A DNA stretch of 44,805 nt from CAZCEC01 sp964497615 (GTDB lineage: Bacteria; Chloroflexota; Anaerolineae; Anaerolineales; UBA6663): contig CAZCEC010000053.1 of the NCBI GenBank assembly GCA_964497615.1, positions 1-44,805 on the forward strand. Direction: 5' to 3'. The translations under genes were made by a program, and so were the position numbers. The notes beneath the pieces were generated by a model that was given only the letters and a program-made list of their open reading frames with translations, was not told the DNA's origin and made no database searches. Shown in pieces: positions 23,214 to 31,666 of this stretch. Within the stretch, counting starts at the first letter, position 1, and the number at the start of each line of letters is the position of its first letter.

Positions 23214-24401
23214 TCAGTACCGGATAACGACCAGCTTGTCCGTGCCCGACTCGGCGCCCCAGATTTCGCCGGGCCGGCCGAGGATTTGGCGGACGTTGGC
23301 GGGTGAGCTGGGGAGCACGAAGGCCTCGAAGGCCTCGGTGATGGGATCGAACTTTACCAGGGCGTTGGCGCCAAAGTCGCTAAGCCACACTTGATCGTTC
23401 TCATCCACATACACGGCGTAGGCCTGCGGGCGCGCGCCGGGGAGCTTCCATTCGCGCCAGCCGCCCGTGGCCGGGTCATAGACCCCAACCTGACCAGCGT
23501 TCCATTCGCTGACCCAGATGCGGCCCTGTGAATCGGACCAGACGCGCCGGGCCCCCTGCCCGGCTGTGGGCGGGTCCAATGGCTCAACCTCGGCCGTGGC
23601 CGAATTGATACGCGCGATGTGGCTGCCGGCCAACGATGCATAGTAAATCACGCCATCCGGGGTGGCGTGGATGCCGTAGGGACCGCGGCCGCGCGGAGCG
23701 GGCCAGGCTTCCACCACGCCCACGGCCGGATCAAGCCGCCCATAGTAGCCACTCTGCCCCGTGAACCACAGGACGCCAGCGCCGTCGAAGGCGGCGGTGT
23801 TGAGGTTGGCATTAGGGGCCGTGGCCGGCAATGGGAAGACCCGCACCTCGTCCGTGGCGGGGTCCACGCGCACGATGGCGTTCTGCCCGCTGTCGGTGAT
23901 CCAAGGAGCGCCGTCCGGCCCGACGATGACGCCATGCGGAGAAGAGCCGGGACCGAGGGGGATGTGGCGCGTCTCGCCAGTATCGGGGTTTAGCCAGCCG
24001 AGCGCGCCCTGGTGCTGGGCGGTGTACCAGACGCCGCCGTCGAGCGCGGGGGCGACATCGTGCGGGTGGGCACCGCGTGGCACATCGTATTCCTGGATGG
24101 TTGGCACCTGTGTGGCGGTGGGCGGCGCGTCCGTCGGCGGGTCGGTGGGAGGCGGATCGGTGGGAATGAATGTNNNNNNNNNNNNNNNNNNNNNNNNNNN
24201 NNNNNNNNNNNNNNNNNNNNNNNNNNNNNNNNNGGCGGCGGGCGCTTCTGGCGGCGCGGGCGAGGGTGGAAGGGAGGTGGGCGCAAGCGACGCAGGCGCG
24301 GCCGTCGCCGGAAAGGCCGTGGGCGTGGCCGTGGCGTTGGAACAGGCGGCCAGCAGCAGGGCGGCGAGGATGAAGATGCGGGTACGATTACTTGTGTTCA
24401 T
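23214..24401 (-). CDS. Lipoprotein with Vgb/NHL-like beta-propeller (gap in linker)
   Basis: A lipoprotein with signal peptide and lipobox LLAAC near residue 20, then a Ser/Pro/Thr/Ala-rich linker interrupted by a 60-N gap, then a propeller like virginiamycin B lyase and NHL/SMP-30 proteins. Its repeats follow the pattern PHGVIVGPDGAPWITDSGQ, TAAFDGAGVLWFTGQSGYYG, RRVWSDSQGRIWVSEW and VDENDQVWLSDFGAN. Antibiotic lyase activity is not implied: this fold is common in surface proteins and the lyase catalytic set cannot be confirmed. The frame is consistent on both sides of the N run. It lies 82 bases downstream of the GyrA-like gene on the same strand. Confidence 0.78.
   Translation of the reverse strand: MNTSNRTRIFILAALLLAACSNATATPTAFPATAAPASLAPTSLPPSPAPPEAPAAXXXXXXXXXXXXXXXXXXXXTFIPTDPPPTDPPTDAPPTATQVPTIQEYDVPRGAHPHDVAPALDGGVWYTAQHQGALGWLNPDTGETRHIPLGPGSSPHGVIVGPDGAPWITDSGQNAIVRVDPATDEVRVFPLPATAPNANLNTAAFDGAGVLWFTGQSGYYGRLDPAVGVVEAWPAPRGRGPYGIHATPDGVIYYASLAGSHIARINSATAEVEPLDPPTAGQGARRVWSDSQGRIWVSEWNAGQVGVYDPATGGWREWKLPGARPQAYAVYVDENDQVWLSDFGANALVKFDPITEAFEAFVLPSSPANVRQILGRPGEIWGAESGTDKLVVIRY
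24174..24233. other. 60-N assembly gap in Pro-rich linker
   Basis: Sixty N bases inside the lipoprotein gene, flanked by repetitive Pro/Thr/Ala codons. Low-complexity sequence is the likely cause. The gap length keeps the frame. Confidence 0.95.
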
Positions 24402-24483
24402 GGGCCTTGCTTGGGCAGCGCGATAGACACATTTGACACAGACTTATACGAACACCAGCGGGGAGTGAATCCAGTTCGAGGCG

Positions 24484-25530
24484 CTAGTTGCCGCTGGCCG
24501 TCACCGCCACACACTCGTCGCCGCGCAGGGCCATGCAGTTGACGCCCTGGACGACGCCTTCCTTGGGCGGCACTTCGTCCGAGCGGAAGCGAATGATCTT
24601 GCCGAGACGCGAGATGATGAACAGGTCGTCGCCCGGCTGGACGGCGACGGCCCCAATGAGGCGATCGGTCTTGAACGCCAACTTGCCTCCGCCGCCGGGG
24701 GCCTTGTTGGCGGCGAAGCCTGACATGAGGCGCACCGTGCCGCGCCCATCCGCGCCAACGAGAAAGATGGTCTCCCCATCGGGCGGGCGGACACCCTCCA
24801 CGGCCACGGCGCGGTCGCCAGATTCGAGACGGAGGGCAAGGCCGCCAGGGAGAGGCAGTGCGCGCTCAGGGAAACGGATGGCGATGCCGCGCTCCGAGGC
24901 GACCAAGAGATCGCCCGCGCCGGAGGTCCAGCAGGCGGCGGCGAGTGGGCCGAAGTCGGCATGGCGGTACAGGCTGGCACCGGGGGTCATGGCCGGGCCG
25001 ACCACATGGGCGGGCAGGACGCGGGCATAGCCGCTGAGGCTAAGGAGCGCCAGGGACACGCCGCGGCCGGCGGGCAGCACAGCGGCGATGCTTTCGTCCG
25101 GCTGAAGAGTCACTTCGCTCAACAGCCCTTGCCCGCGCGCGCGGACCGGCTGCGCGCCCAGCCGGCTGATGGGCACGCGAAAGGCGCGGGCATGACTGGT
25201 GAGGACGATCAGGTCATGGGACTCATCGAGGGCGGCCAAAAGCCACGGATGGTCGGGTTCAGCGGTCTCCAGGTCGAAGACGCCCATGCCGCCGCGGCGC
25301 TGGCGGTCGTACAGGTGGCGCGGGGTGCGCTTGGCGAGGCCGTGGGCGCTGATGGTGACGAGGTTAATGGTCGTGGGCGGCTCGGAGGGTTCGAGCGGTG
25401 TGGCCGGCAGCTCGGGCGCGGCGCCGGGCGATGGGGCTGGCTGGCGGACAAGCTCTGCCTCAAGCGCCTCAATGTAGGCGCGCACTTCGGGGGAAGCGGT
25501 GGTGAGGTCGGGACGGCTGGGGAGAATCAT
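24484..25530 (-). CDS. Stand-alone GyrA C-terminal beta-pinwheel protein
   Basis: A 348-residue protein that matches only the DNA-wrapping C-terminal domain of gyrase/topoisomerase IV A subunits. After a short N-terminal helix (PEVRAYIEALEAELVRQ) and Pro-rich linker comes ITISAHGLAKRTP-like blade one (VTISAHGLAKRTP) and a GyrA-box-like QRRGGMG at 77-83, where gyrase has QRRGGKG. Later blades read VLTSHARAFRVPISRL, FLVGADGRGTVRLMSG and FIISRLGKIIRFRSDEVP. There is no winged-helix domain and no catalytic Tyr, so it cannot cut DNA. It probably bends or wraps DNA, or modulates gyrase. AGGA precedes ATG 25530, and recD2 ends 18 bases upstream, so the two form an operon. Confidence 0.82.
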   Translation of the reverse strand: MILPSRPDLTTASPEVRAYIEALEAELVRQPAPSPGAAPELPATPLEPSEPPTTINLVTISAHGLAKRTPRHLYDRQRRGGMGVFDLETAEPDHPWLLAALDESHDLIVLTSHARAFRVPISRLGAQPVRARGQGLLSEVTLQPDESIAAVLPAGRGVSLALLSLSGYARVLPAHVVGPAMTPGASLYRHADFGPLAAACWTSGAGDLLVASERGIAIRFPERALPLPGGLALRLESGDRAVAVEGVRPPDGETIFLVGADGRGTVRLMSGFAANKAPGGGGKLAFKTDRLIGAVAVQPGDDLFIISRLGKIIRFRSDEVPPKEGVVQGVNCMALRGDECVAVTASGN

Positions 25531-25548
25531 ACGTGTATTCCTGCGGCG

Positions 25549-27717
25549 TCATGCTGCGAGACGGCGCGCCAGACCGGACCAGCGCCGGGCGACCTTGGCG
25601 TTGCGGACGGCAATGCCGATGGCCTTGCGGTTGCCAACCAGGACGCACAACTGCCTGGCGCGCGTGACGGCGGTGTAAAGCAGGTTGCGCTGTAGCATCA
25701 TGTAGTGCTGGGTGAGCATGGGCACTACCACAGCGGGGAACTCGGAGCCTTGCGCCTTGTGGATGCTGACGGCGAAGGCATGGATCAACTCATCGGCTTC
25801 GCTCCACTCGTAGAGGATGGGACGGCCGTCAAAGACGGCGGTGAGGGTCTGGTTCTCCTGGTCCACCTCGGCGAGGCGGCCAATGTCGCCATTGAAGACT
25901 TCCTTCTGGTAGTTGTTGCGGATCTGCATGATGCGGTCGCCCACGCGCAGGATGCGGCCGCCGAGCGCGCGCTCGGCCTTGCTGGCCGCGGCCGGGTTGA
26001 GGGCGGCCTGCAACTGGCTGTTCAGATTGCCAACCCCCACCGCGCCACGGTGCATGGGGGCCAACACTTGAATGTCGGATAGGGGATCGAGGCCGAAGCG
26101 GCGCGGGATGCGCGTCTGGACGACCTCAACCAGGCGCTCGGCGGCCTTGTCAGGGTCATCTTCGGCGAAGAGGAAGAAGTCGCGGCTGTCCGCCTCGAAT
26201 ACGGGCGGTTGGCCGCTGTTGATGCGGTGGGCGTTGGTGATGATGTGGCTATCGGCCGCCTGCCGGAAGATGGTTTGGAGCCGCACCACGGGCAACTGCC
26301 CGGACTCGACCAGATCGTGGAGGACGTTGCCGGCGCCGACCGAGGGCAGTTGATCCACGTCGCCAACGAAAAGGACGTGAGCGGCGGGGTCAATGGCCTT
26401 GAGCAGGTTGTTGGTGAGCAGCAGGTCGAGCATGGAGACCTCGTCCACGACGACCATGTGGGCGGGCAGGCGTTGGTGCTCGTTGTGCTCGAAGCCGCCG
26501 GTCGGCGAGAAGCCAAGGAGCCGGTGAATAGTCTGGGCAGCGCGGCCGGTTGCCTCCGACAGGCGCTTGGCAGCGCGGCCGGTGGGCGAGGCCAGGGCGA
26601 CGGGGTGATGGCGCGTCTCCAGCAAGTGGATGAGGGTGCGCAGGGTGGTGGTCTTGCCGGTGCCGGGGCCGCCGGTGAGGACGGCCACCTTGTGCGTGAG
26701 GGCCATGCGCACGGCTTCGCGCTGCTGATCGGATAGGGCCACCGCATCACCGCCCAGTTGCAGGTTATCGAAGGTCAGGACCCAGTCAAAGGAACGGAAG
26801 TTCTCCAGGCGCGAGAGGGGCAGGCGCAAGAGGCCCACCAGGCGCTCGGCGGCGTGCACCTCGGCCTGATAGAACGGGGCTAGATACACGGCGGGACCAG
26901 GCTCATCCGGAAGCGGCTCACGGCGGATGCGGCCGGCGATCTCGAGGCGGTCGAGGGCGGGCGGCAGGACGGCAGCATCCAGTTCCAGCAGTTCGGCGGC
27001 CTGGCGCAGCAATTCGGGCTGTGGCACATAAACGTGGCCGTCATCGGCGGACTCGCTGAGGGCGTGCGCCAGGCCGGCTTCCAAGCGGGTGGGCGCATCC
27101 AGCGGCAGGCCGAGGGCGCGGGCGATCCGGTCGGCAGTGCGGAAGCCGATGCCCCAAATGTCACGCGCAAGCTGGTAGGGGTCAGTGCGGACGACGTTGA
27201 GGGAGTCGTCGCCGTAGTGCTTGTAGATCTTGACGGCCAGCCCGGTGGTAACGCCGTGGCCCTGGAGGAAGATCATCACCTCCTTGATCTGCTTCTGGGC
27301 CTCCCAGGCGTCGCGGATCAGGCGGTAGCGCTTGGGGCCGATGTCGGGCACCTCGCGCAAGCGGTCGGGCGCGGTGTCGATCACGTCGAGGGTGTCGCGG
27401 CCAAACGTCTTGACGATGCGTTCGGCCGTCTTGGGACCAACGCCCTTGATGAGACCGGAGCCAAGATACCGGCGGATGCCCTCAACCGTGGCGGGGAGGG
27501 CTTGCTCGCAGCGCTCCACCTTGAACTGGCGGCCGTAATCGGTGTGCGAGGTCCACTGGCCCTGGAGGCGCAGGTACTCGCCGGGGGATAGCTCGGGCAG
27601 GTTACCGACAAGGGTGACGAGGTCCTGGCCGCGGGCGGGCTTGAGGCGGATGACGGAGTAGCCGTTGTCGGCGTTGAAGTAGGTAACGCGCTCGACGGTG
27701 CCTTCGAGGTGATCCAT
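25549..27717 (-). CDS. recD2: RecD2-type 5'-3' DNA helicase
   Basis: A 722-residue RecD2 helicase of superfamily 1B, acting in RecBCD-independent repair. The N-terminal domain opens MDHLEGTVERVTYFNADNGY, typical for RecD2, followed by helix-hairpin-helix repeats (GSGLIKGVGPKTAERIVKTFG). Walker A is LTGGPGTGKTTT near residue 346, motif II is VVDEVSMLD, and the C-terminal UvrD-like part has HAFAVSIHKAQGSEFPAVVVP (motif V/VI region) and LYTAVTRAR. All helicase motifs are intact. It is unaccompanied by RecB or RecC, as expected, and is followed by the lone GyrA pinwheel gene. A large inverted repeat lies just upstream. Confidence 0.93.
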   Translation of the reverse strand: MDHLEGTVERVTYFNADNGYSVIRLKPARGQDLVTLVGNLPELSPGEYLRLQGQWTSHTDYGRQFKVERCEQALPATVEGIRRYLGSGLIKGVGPKTAERIVKTFGRDTLDVIDTAPDRLREVPDIGPKRYRLIRDAWEAQKQIKEVMIFLQGHGVTTGLAVKIYKHYGDDSLNVVRTDPYQLARDIWGIGFRTADRIARALGLPLDAPTRLEAGLAHALSESADDGHVYVPQPELLRQAAELLELDAAVLPPALDRLEIAGRIRREPLPDEPGPAVYLAPFYQAEVHAAERLVGLLRLPLSRLENFRSFDWVLTFDNLQLGGDAVALSDQQREAVRMALTHKVAVLTGGPGTGKTTTLRTLIHLLETRHHPVALASPTGRAAKRLSEATGRAAQTIHRLLGFSPTGGFEHNEHQRLPAHMVVVDEVSMLDLLLTNNLLKAIDPAAHVLFVGDVDQLPSVGAGNVLHDLVESGQLPVVRLQTIFRQAADSHIITNAHRINSGQPPVFEADSRDFFLFAEDDPDKAAERLVEVVQTRIPRRFGLDPLSDIQVLAPMHRGAVGVGNLNSQLQAALNPAAASKAERALGGRILRVGDRIMQIRNNYQKEVFNGDIGRLAEVDQENQTLTAVFDGRPILYEWSEADELIHAFAVSIHKAQGSEFPAVVVPMLTQHYMMLQRNLLYTAVTRARQLCVLVGNRKAIGIAVRNAKVARRWSGLARRLAA

Positions 27718-27753
27718 CGTCTCTGATTCTACCCGACAACGGACGGTCGACTA

Positions 27754-27804
27754 CCGAAAATCGGACGGCGGTTGACGTGCCATCAACCGCCGTCCGATTT
27801 TCGG
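27754..27804. repeat. Perfect 22-bp inverted repeat, probable terminator
   Basis: Arms 27754-27775 and 27783-27804 are exactly complementary, with a 7-base loop. The arms begin CCGAAAATCGG and end GGTTGA. The repeat sits seven bases after the stop of the epimerase gene (27811) and 37 bases before the recD2 start, both on the minus strand, so it probably ends the upstream transcript. No T run follows on the minus strand, and the stem is unusually long for a simple terminator. Confidence 0.8.
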
Positions 27805-27810
27805 GAATCA

Positions 27811-28803
27811 TTACTGCTGGTGGTGCGCAGCCAGGAGCGCGGCCTCGCGCTCGGGCTTGAGGCCGTTGCGGCGCTCCGCCTCCGCCGGTCGTGTGGCGTC
27901 CCAGGCGAGGGTGTCGCGGATGGTGGTCTCGAGCGGGCGAAAGGTGAGGCCGGCAGCCAGGGCGCGCGAGATGTCGAAGCGGTCAAAGCCAGCCTCGACA
28001 GCCGGAACCCACAAGGGCAACTCGGTGTAAGGCGTGACGTTGTGAGCCGCCAGGAGCGACTCGGGCACCCAGGTGAATGAAGCGCCGCTGCCGGAGACGG
28101 TGCGGCAGGCGTCAAGCAATCTGCCCATGGTGAGGCTGGGGGAAGAGCCGGTGGCATTGTATGTGCCTGTCCGCCCAGTTTCCACCAGCCGCAGAATCCA
28201 CTCGGCCAGGTCGCGCACATCAATGAACTGGACGTGCCGGCCCGGGTCGCCGGGGGCCAGCACCTCGCCGCCGCGAGCGACGCGGGCCGGCCAATAGGTA
28301 AAGCGGTCGGACGGATCGTGAGGACCGACGATCAGTCCAGAGCGGATGTTGAGGGTGCGCCCCGGAAGGGCGGCCTCGGCGGCCTGCTCGCAGAGGACCT
28401 TGAGGGCGCCGTATGACTCGCCGGTAATCTCTTCGGTGCCTTCCAGGCCGGCGGGGAGGACGGCGAGCCGGCCGTCCTCCGTGGTGCCGGGGGCGATGGG
28501 GTCAGCGTATACCGACAGACTGGAGATGAAGGTGTAATGGCCCACGGAGCCGGCCAGGAACTCGGCCGAGGCGCGCACGATGCGGGGCACGTAGCCGCTG
28601 GGGTCGATTACGGCATCCCAACTGCGGCCGCGCAGGCTTTCCAGGTCGCCATCGCGGTCGCCGCGCAACTTCTCAACCTCCGGAAAGAGATCGGGGTTGC
28701 GGCGGCCACGGTTGAAGAGGGTGACCGTGTGACCGGCGGCCAGGGCAGTTTCGACAATGTGGCGGCCCAGGAAGACGGTGCCGCCGAGGAGAAGAAGGCG
28801 CAT
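27811..28803 (-). CDS. NAD-dependent epimerase/dehydratase-like (extended SDR)
   Basis: A 330-residue extended short-chain dehydrogenase. The N-terminal dinucleotide motif is GGTVFLGRHIVETAL (residues 7-21), followed by GHTVTLFNRGRRNPDLFP and LRGDRDGDLESL, a combination typical of the CSP41/isoflavone-reductase-like group. The ISSLSVYAD segment holds the conserved Ser and Tyr, but the usual YxxxK reads SYGALKVLCE, which matches it. ATG 28803 is used; TTG 28815 would add four residues. It is the last gene of the minus-strand unit with the acyl-CoA synthetase-GNAT (17 bases apart) and is followed by the 22-bp inverted repeat. Substrate unknown. Confidence 0.8.
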   Translation of the reverse strand: MRLLLLGGTVFLGRHIVETALAAGHTVTLFNRGRRNPDLFPEVEKLRGDRDGDLESLRGRSWDAVIDPSGYVPRIVRASAEFLAGSVGHYTFISSLSVYADPIAPGTTEDGRLAVLPAGLEGTEEITGESYGALKVLCEQAAEAALPGRTLNIRSGLIVGPHDPSDRFTYWPARVARGGEVLAPGDPGRHVQFIDVRDLAEWILRLVETGRTGTYNATGSSPSLTMGRLLDACRTVSGSGASFTWVPESLLAAHNVTPYTELPLWVPAVEAGFDRFDISRALAAGLTFRPLETTIRDTLAWDATRPAEAERRNGLKPEREAALLAAHHQQ

Positions 28804-28820
28804 GATGTGTTCCAATCAGG

Positions 28821-31619
28821 CTATTGGTTTAGCTCAAGGCGGGCCTCAACCATATCCTCATCCTTGACCCGTTTAATAGCGAAACCAAGCTTGCGGGCGA
28901 TGTGCTGCATGGCGTCGTTCTCGGTGGAGATGTAGCCGATGATGCGGGCGAGGCGTTCCTCGCGGCCGATGGCCACCAGTCGGCGGAGCAGTTCGGTGCC
29001 GAGGCCGTGGCCCTGAAACGCATCGCTGACAAGGATAGCAAACTCGGCTTCCTCGTTGCCGCCGCCAGTCTTCGTGAGCCGGCCAACACCCATGATTTCG
29101 CGTTCGGGTTCGGCGGCGCCGTCGGCGGTGGGGATTTGGCGCTCGGCCACCAGGGCCATTTCGCGGGCGTAATCAATGAAACACAGCCGGGCGAGCCGTT
29201 CATGGGCGACGCGCGTGGTGAGCTGGAGGTGGTGCAGGTAGCGCAGATAGACGCTCCGGTCGGACAGGGTGCCGTGGAATTTGACCATGAGCGGCTCATC
29301 CTCCGGGCGGATGGGCCGGATGGTCAGGGGCTGGCCCTTGGGAGTCGTCCAGTCGCTGATGTACTGGGTGGGATAGGGCAGGATGGAAAGACGGGGGAGA
29401 TCGGCCTCCGCGACCTCGGGGTCGAAGAGGACAACGCGCGCGTCCAGGGCGAGAATTGGCTGGCTGGTGGAGGCAGGGTCGTAAGACACAATCAAGGGGT
29501 TGATGTCCAACTCTTTGATCCAGCGCTGCTCGGTGACGAGCCAACTGAACTTGGTCAGCAACTGCTCCAGGCCTTCCAGGTCGGACGGAGGACGGCCACG
29601 CACACCTTTCAGGGCCTCATAGATGCGGGTGCGCTGCATCATACGGCGAGCGAGGGTGGTGGTGAGGGGCGGCAGGGCCAGCGCACGGTCCTTAAATACT
29701 TCAACCAACTGGCCACCGGTGCCGAACAGGATGACGGGGCCGAACTGCGGATCGATGCTGCTGCCGACGATGATCTCGTACCCATCCAGCTTGACCATCG
29801 GTTGAACGGTGACACCGAGGAAGTCGGCGGGGGAGGCGATGGCGTGGACGGCATCGCGGATGGCGGTATAAGCGTCGCGGACAGCCTGGGCGTCCCGCAG
29901 GTTGAGGCGCACGCCGCCCACATCAGTCTTGTGCGTGATGGTCTTGGAGTGAATCTTGACCACCACCGGGTAGCCAATCTCATCGGCCAGGGCAACGGCC
30001 TCGTCCAGGGTAGAGGCGATGCGGGTAGGGACGGTGGGGATATCGTAGGCGGCCAGGAGTTCTTTGGACTCGACCTCGGTCAATAGGGTGCGGCCTTCGG
30101 CGCGGACGGCGGCGATGAGGGCCTTGGCGCGCTCGCGCCACTCGGCGGACTCGTCGGTGTCGGCCGGCAGCATGGGGGTTTCGTACAGGCCGCGCAGGCT
30201 GTAGGTGTAGCGCCACATATAGGTGAACATGTGCGCCGCGATGTCTGGATAGTGAAACGTGGGGATATTGGCGCGGTTCAGGATCATTTCGCCCGCCGCC
30301 ACAGCATCGCCGCCCATCCAAGAGGCGATGACGGGCTTGCCGTAAGTGCGGGCGAAGGGCTTGAGTTCTTCAGCGGTAGCGGTGGGGTCGGTCATCGCCT
30401 GAGGCGTGAGGATCACCAGCAAACCGTCGCTGTTGGGGTCCTGGGCCGCTACTTGCAGGGCCTTTGCATAACGCTGCGAGTCGGCATCGCCCAGCACGTC
30501 AATGGGGTTGTTGTGGCTCCAGTGTGGGGGCAGGATTTCGTCCAGGGCGGCCGTGGTCTCGGGCGAAAGCTCGGCCAGTTCACCGCCGGTGGTGAGCAGG
30601 GCGTCGGTGGCGAGGACGCCGGGGCCGCCGGCATTGGTGAGGATGGTCAGGCGCGGGCCGCGGGTGCGGGGCTGCTTGGCCAGGATTTCGGCCATGTAGA
30701 ACATCTCGTTGATGCTGTTGACACGCAGCACGCCGCTGCGGCGAAAGGCGACTTCCAGCACCTCGTCGCTGCCGGTGAGGGAGCCGGTGTGCGAGGCGGC
30801 GGCGCGGGCCGCGCCCTCGGTGCGGCCAGGCTTGATGACGATGATGGGCTTGGTCTGGGCCACCTCCCGCGCGGCGGAGAGGAAAGCGCGCGCGTCACCG
30901 ATGGTTTCCATGTAGATGACGATGCTCTCAGTGCGCGGGTCGTCGCCCAGGTAATAGATCAGATCCCCCCACCCCACGTCGAGCATGGAGCCGATGGAGC
31001 CGAAGAAACTGAAGCCGACGAGTTCGCGCAGGCTCCAGTCGAGCACGGCGGTGCACAGCGCGCCACTCTGGCTGATGAAGCCCACGCTGCCGGGGCGGGC
31101 CATCGCGGCGGCGAAAGTGGCATTCAAGCCGGTGAAGGGGTTCATCACACCCAGGCAGTTGGGGCCGATGACGCGCATCCGCCCACGGCGCGCCTCGGCC
31201 AGCACCTGGCGCTCTAGCTCCACTCCGGCGGGGCCGGTCTCTTTGAAGCCGGCCGAGATGATGATCGCGCCCTTGACCCCGGCCGCCACGCACTCGGTCA
31301 TGATGCTGGGTACACTGGGGGCAGGCGTGACGATGACGGCCAGGTCAACCTGGTCCGGCACATCGGCCAGCGTGGGATACGCCTTGATGCCGAGGACGTT
31401 GGCGCGCTTGGGATTGACGGGATAGATGGCGCCGCCAAATGGGCTGCTGATGAGGTTCCACACGATGGTGCGGCCCACGCTGCCAGCCTTTTCCGTCGCG
31501 CCGATCACGGCCACGCTCTTGGGCGTAACGAAGGCGTTGAGAGCGCGGACGTCGTAGTGCAGAACGTCGGCGGACGGGTCGATCTTGAGTGAGGAACGAG
31601 CAGTGTCAGGGGAGGTCAT
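28821..31619 (-). CDS. NDP-forming acyl-CoA synthetase fused to GNAT acetyltransferase
   Basis: A 932-residue fusion. Residues about 28-150 are a CoA-binding Rossmann domain (SVAVIGATEKAGSVGR), 160-470 the succinyl-CoA-synthetase-like part, about 510-730 an ATP-grasp domain (GYPVVVKIHSKTITHKTDVGG), and 770-925 a GNAT domain with acetyl-CoA motif QGHGLGTELL. The phosphorylated His of ADP-forming acyl-CoA synthetases is kept at H277 (ASHTGSLTGSD). In PatZ/SePat lysine acetyltransferases this residue is lost and the synthetase is inactive, so here synthetase and acetyltransferase may both work. It lies between a GNAT-cNMP gene and an epimerase gene in one unit. AGGTG precedes ATG 31619. Confidence 0.88.
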   Translation of the reverse strand: MTSPDTARSSLKIDPSADVLHYDVRALNAFVTPKSVAVIGATEKAGSVGRTIVWNLISSPFGGAIYPVNPKRANVLGIKAYPTLADVPDQVDLAVIVTPAPSVPSIMTECVAAGVKGAIIISAGFKETGPAGVELERQVLAEARRGRMRVIGPNCLGVMNPFTGLNATFAAAMARPGSVGFISQSGALCTAVLDWSLRELVGFSFFGSIGSMLDVGWGDLIYYLGDDPRTESIVIYMETIGDARAFLSAAREVAQTKPIIVIKPGRTEGAARAAASHTGSLTGSDEVLEVAFRRSGVLRVNSINEMFYMAEILAKQPRTRGPRLTILTNAGGPGVLATDALLTTGGELAELSPETTAALDEILPPHWSHNNPIDVLGDADSQRYAKALQVAAQDPNSDGLLVILTPQAMTDPTATAEELKPFARTYGKPVIASWMGGDAVAAGEMILNRANIPTFHYPDIAAHMFTYMWRYTYSLRGLYETPMLPADTDESAEWRERAKALIAAVRAEGRTLLTEVESKELLAAYDIPTVPTRIASTLDEAVALADEIGYPVVVKIHSKTITHKTDVGGVRLNLRDAQAVRDAYTAIRDAVHAIASPADFLGVTVQPMVKLDGYEIIVGSSIDPQFGPVILFGTGGQLVEVFKDRALALPPLTTTLARRMMQRTRIYEALKGVRGRPPSDLEGLEQLLTKFSWLVTEQRWIKELDINPLIVSYDPASTSQPILALDARVVLFDPEVAEADLPRLSILPYPTQYISDWTTPKGQPLTIRPIRPEDEPLMVKFHGTLSDRSVYLRYLHHLQLTTRVAHERLARLCFIDYAREMALVAERQIPTADGAAEPEREIMGVGRLTKTGGGNEEAEFAILVSDAFQGHGLGTELLRRLVAIGREERLARIIGYISTENDAMQHIARKLGFAIKRVKDEDMVEARLELNQ

Positions 31620-31666
31620 AGGGCACCTATGAGAGCAAGACAGGCGGCGGACAGGAAAGCGGCAGG

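Noticed and set aside
23214..24401. Virginiamycin B lyase resistance gene
   Set aside because: Only the propeller fold is similar. It is a lipoprotein with a long linker, and the lyase active site could not be confirmed.
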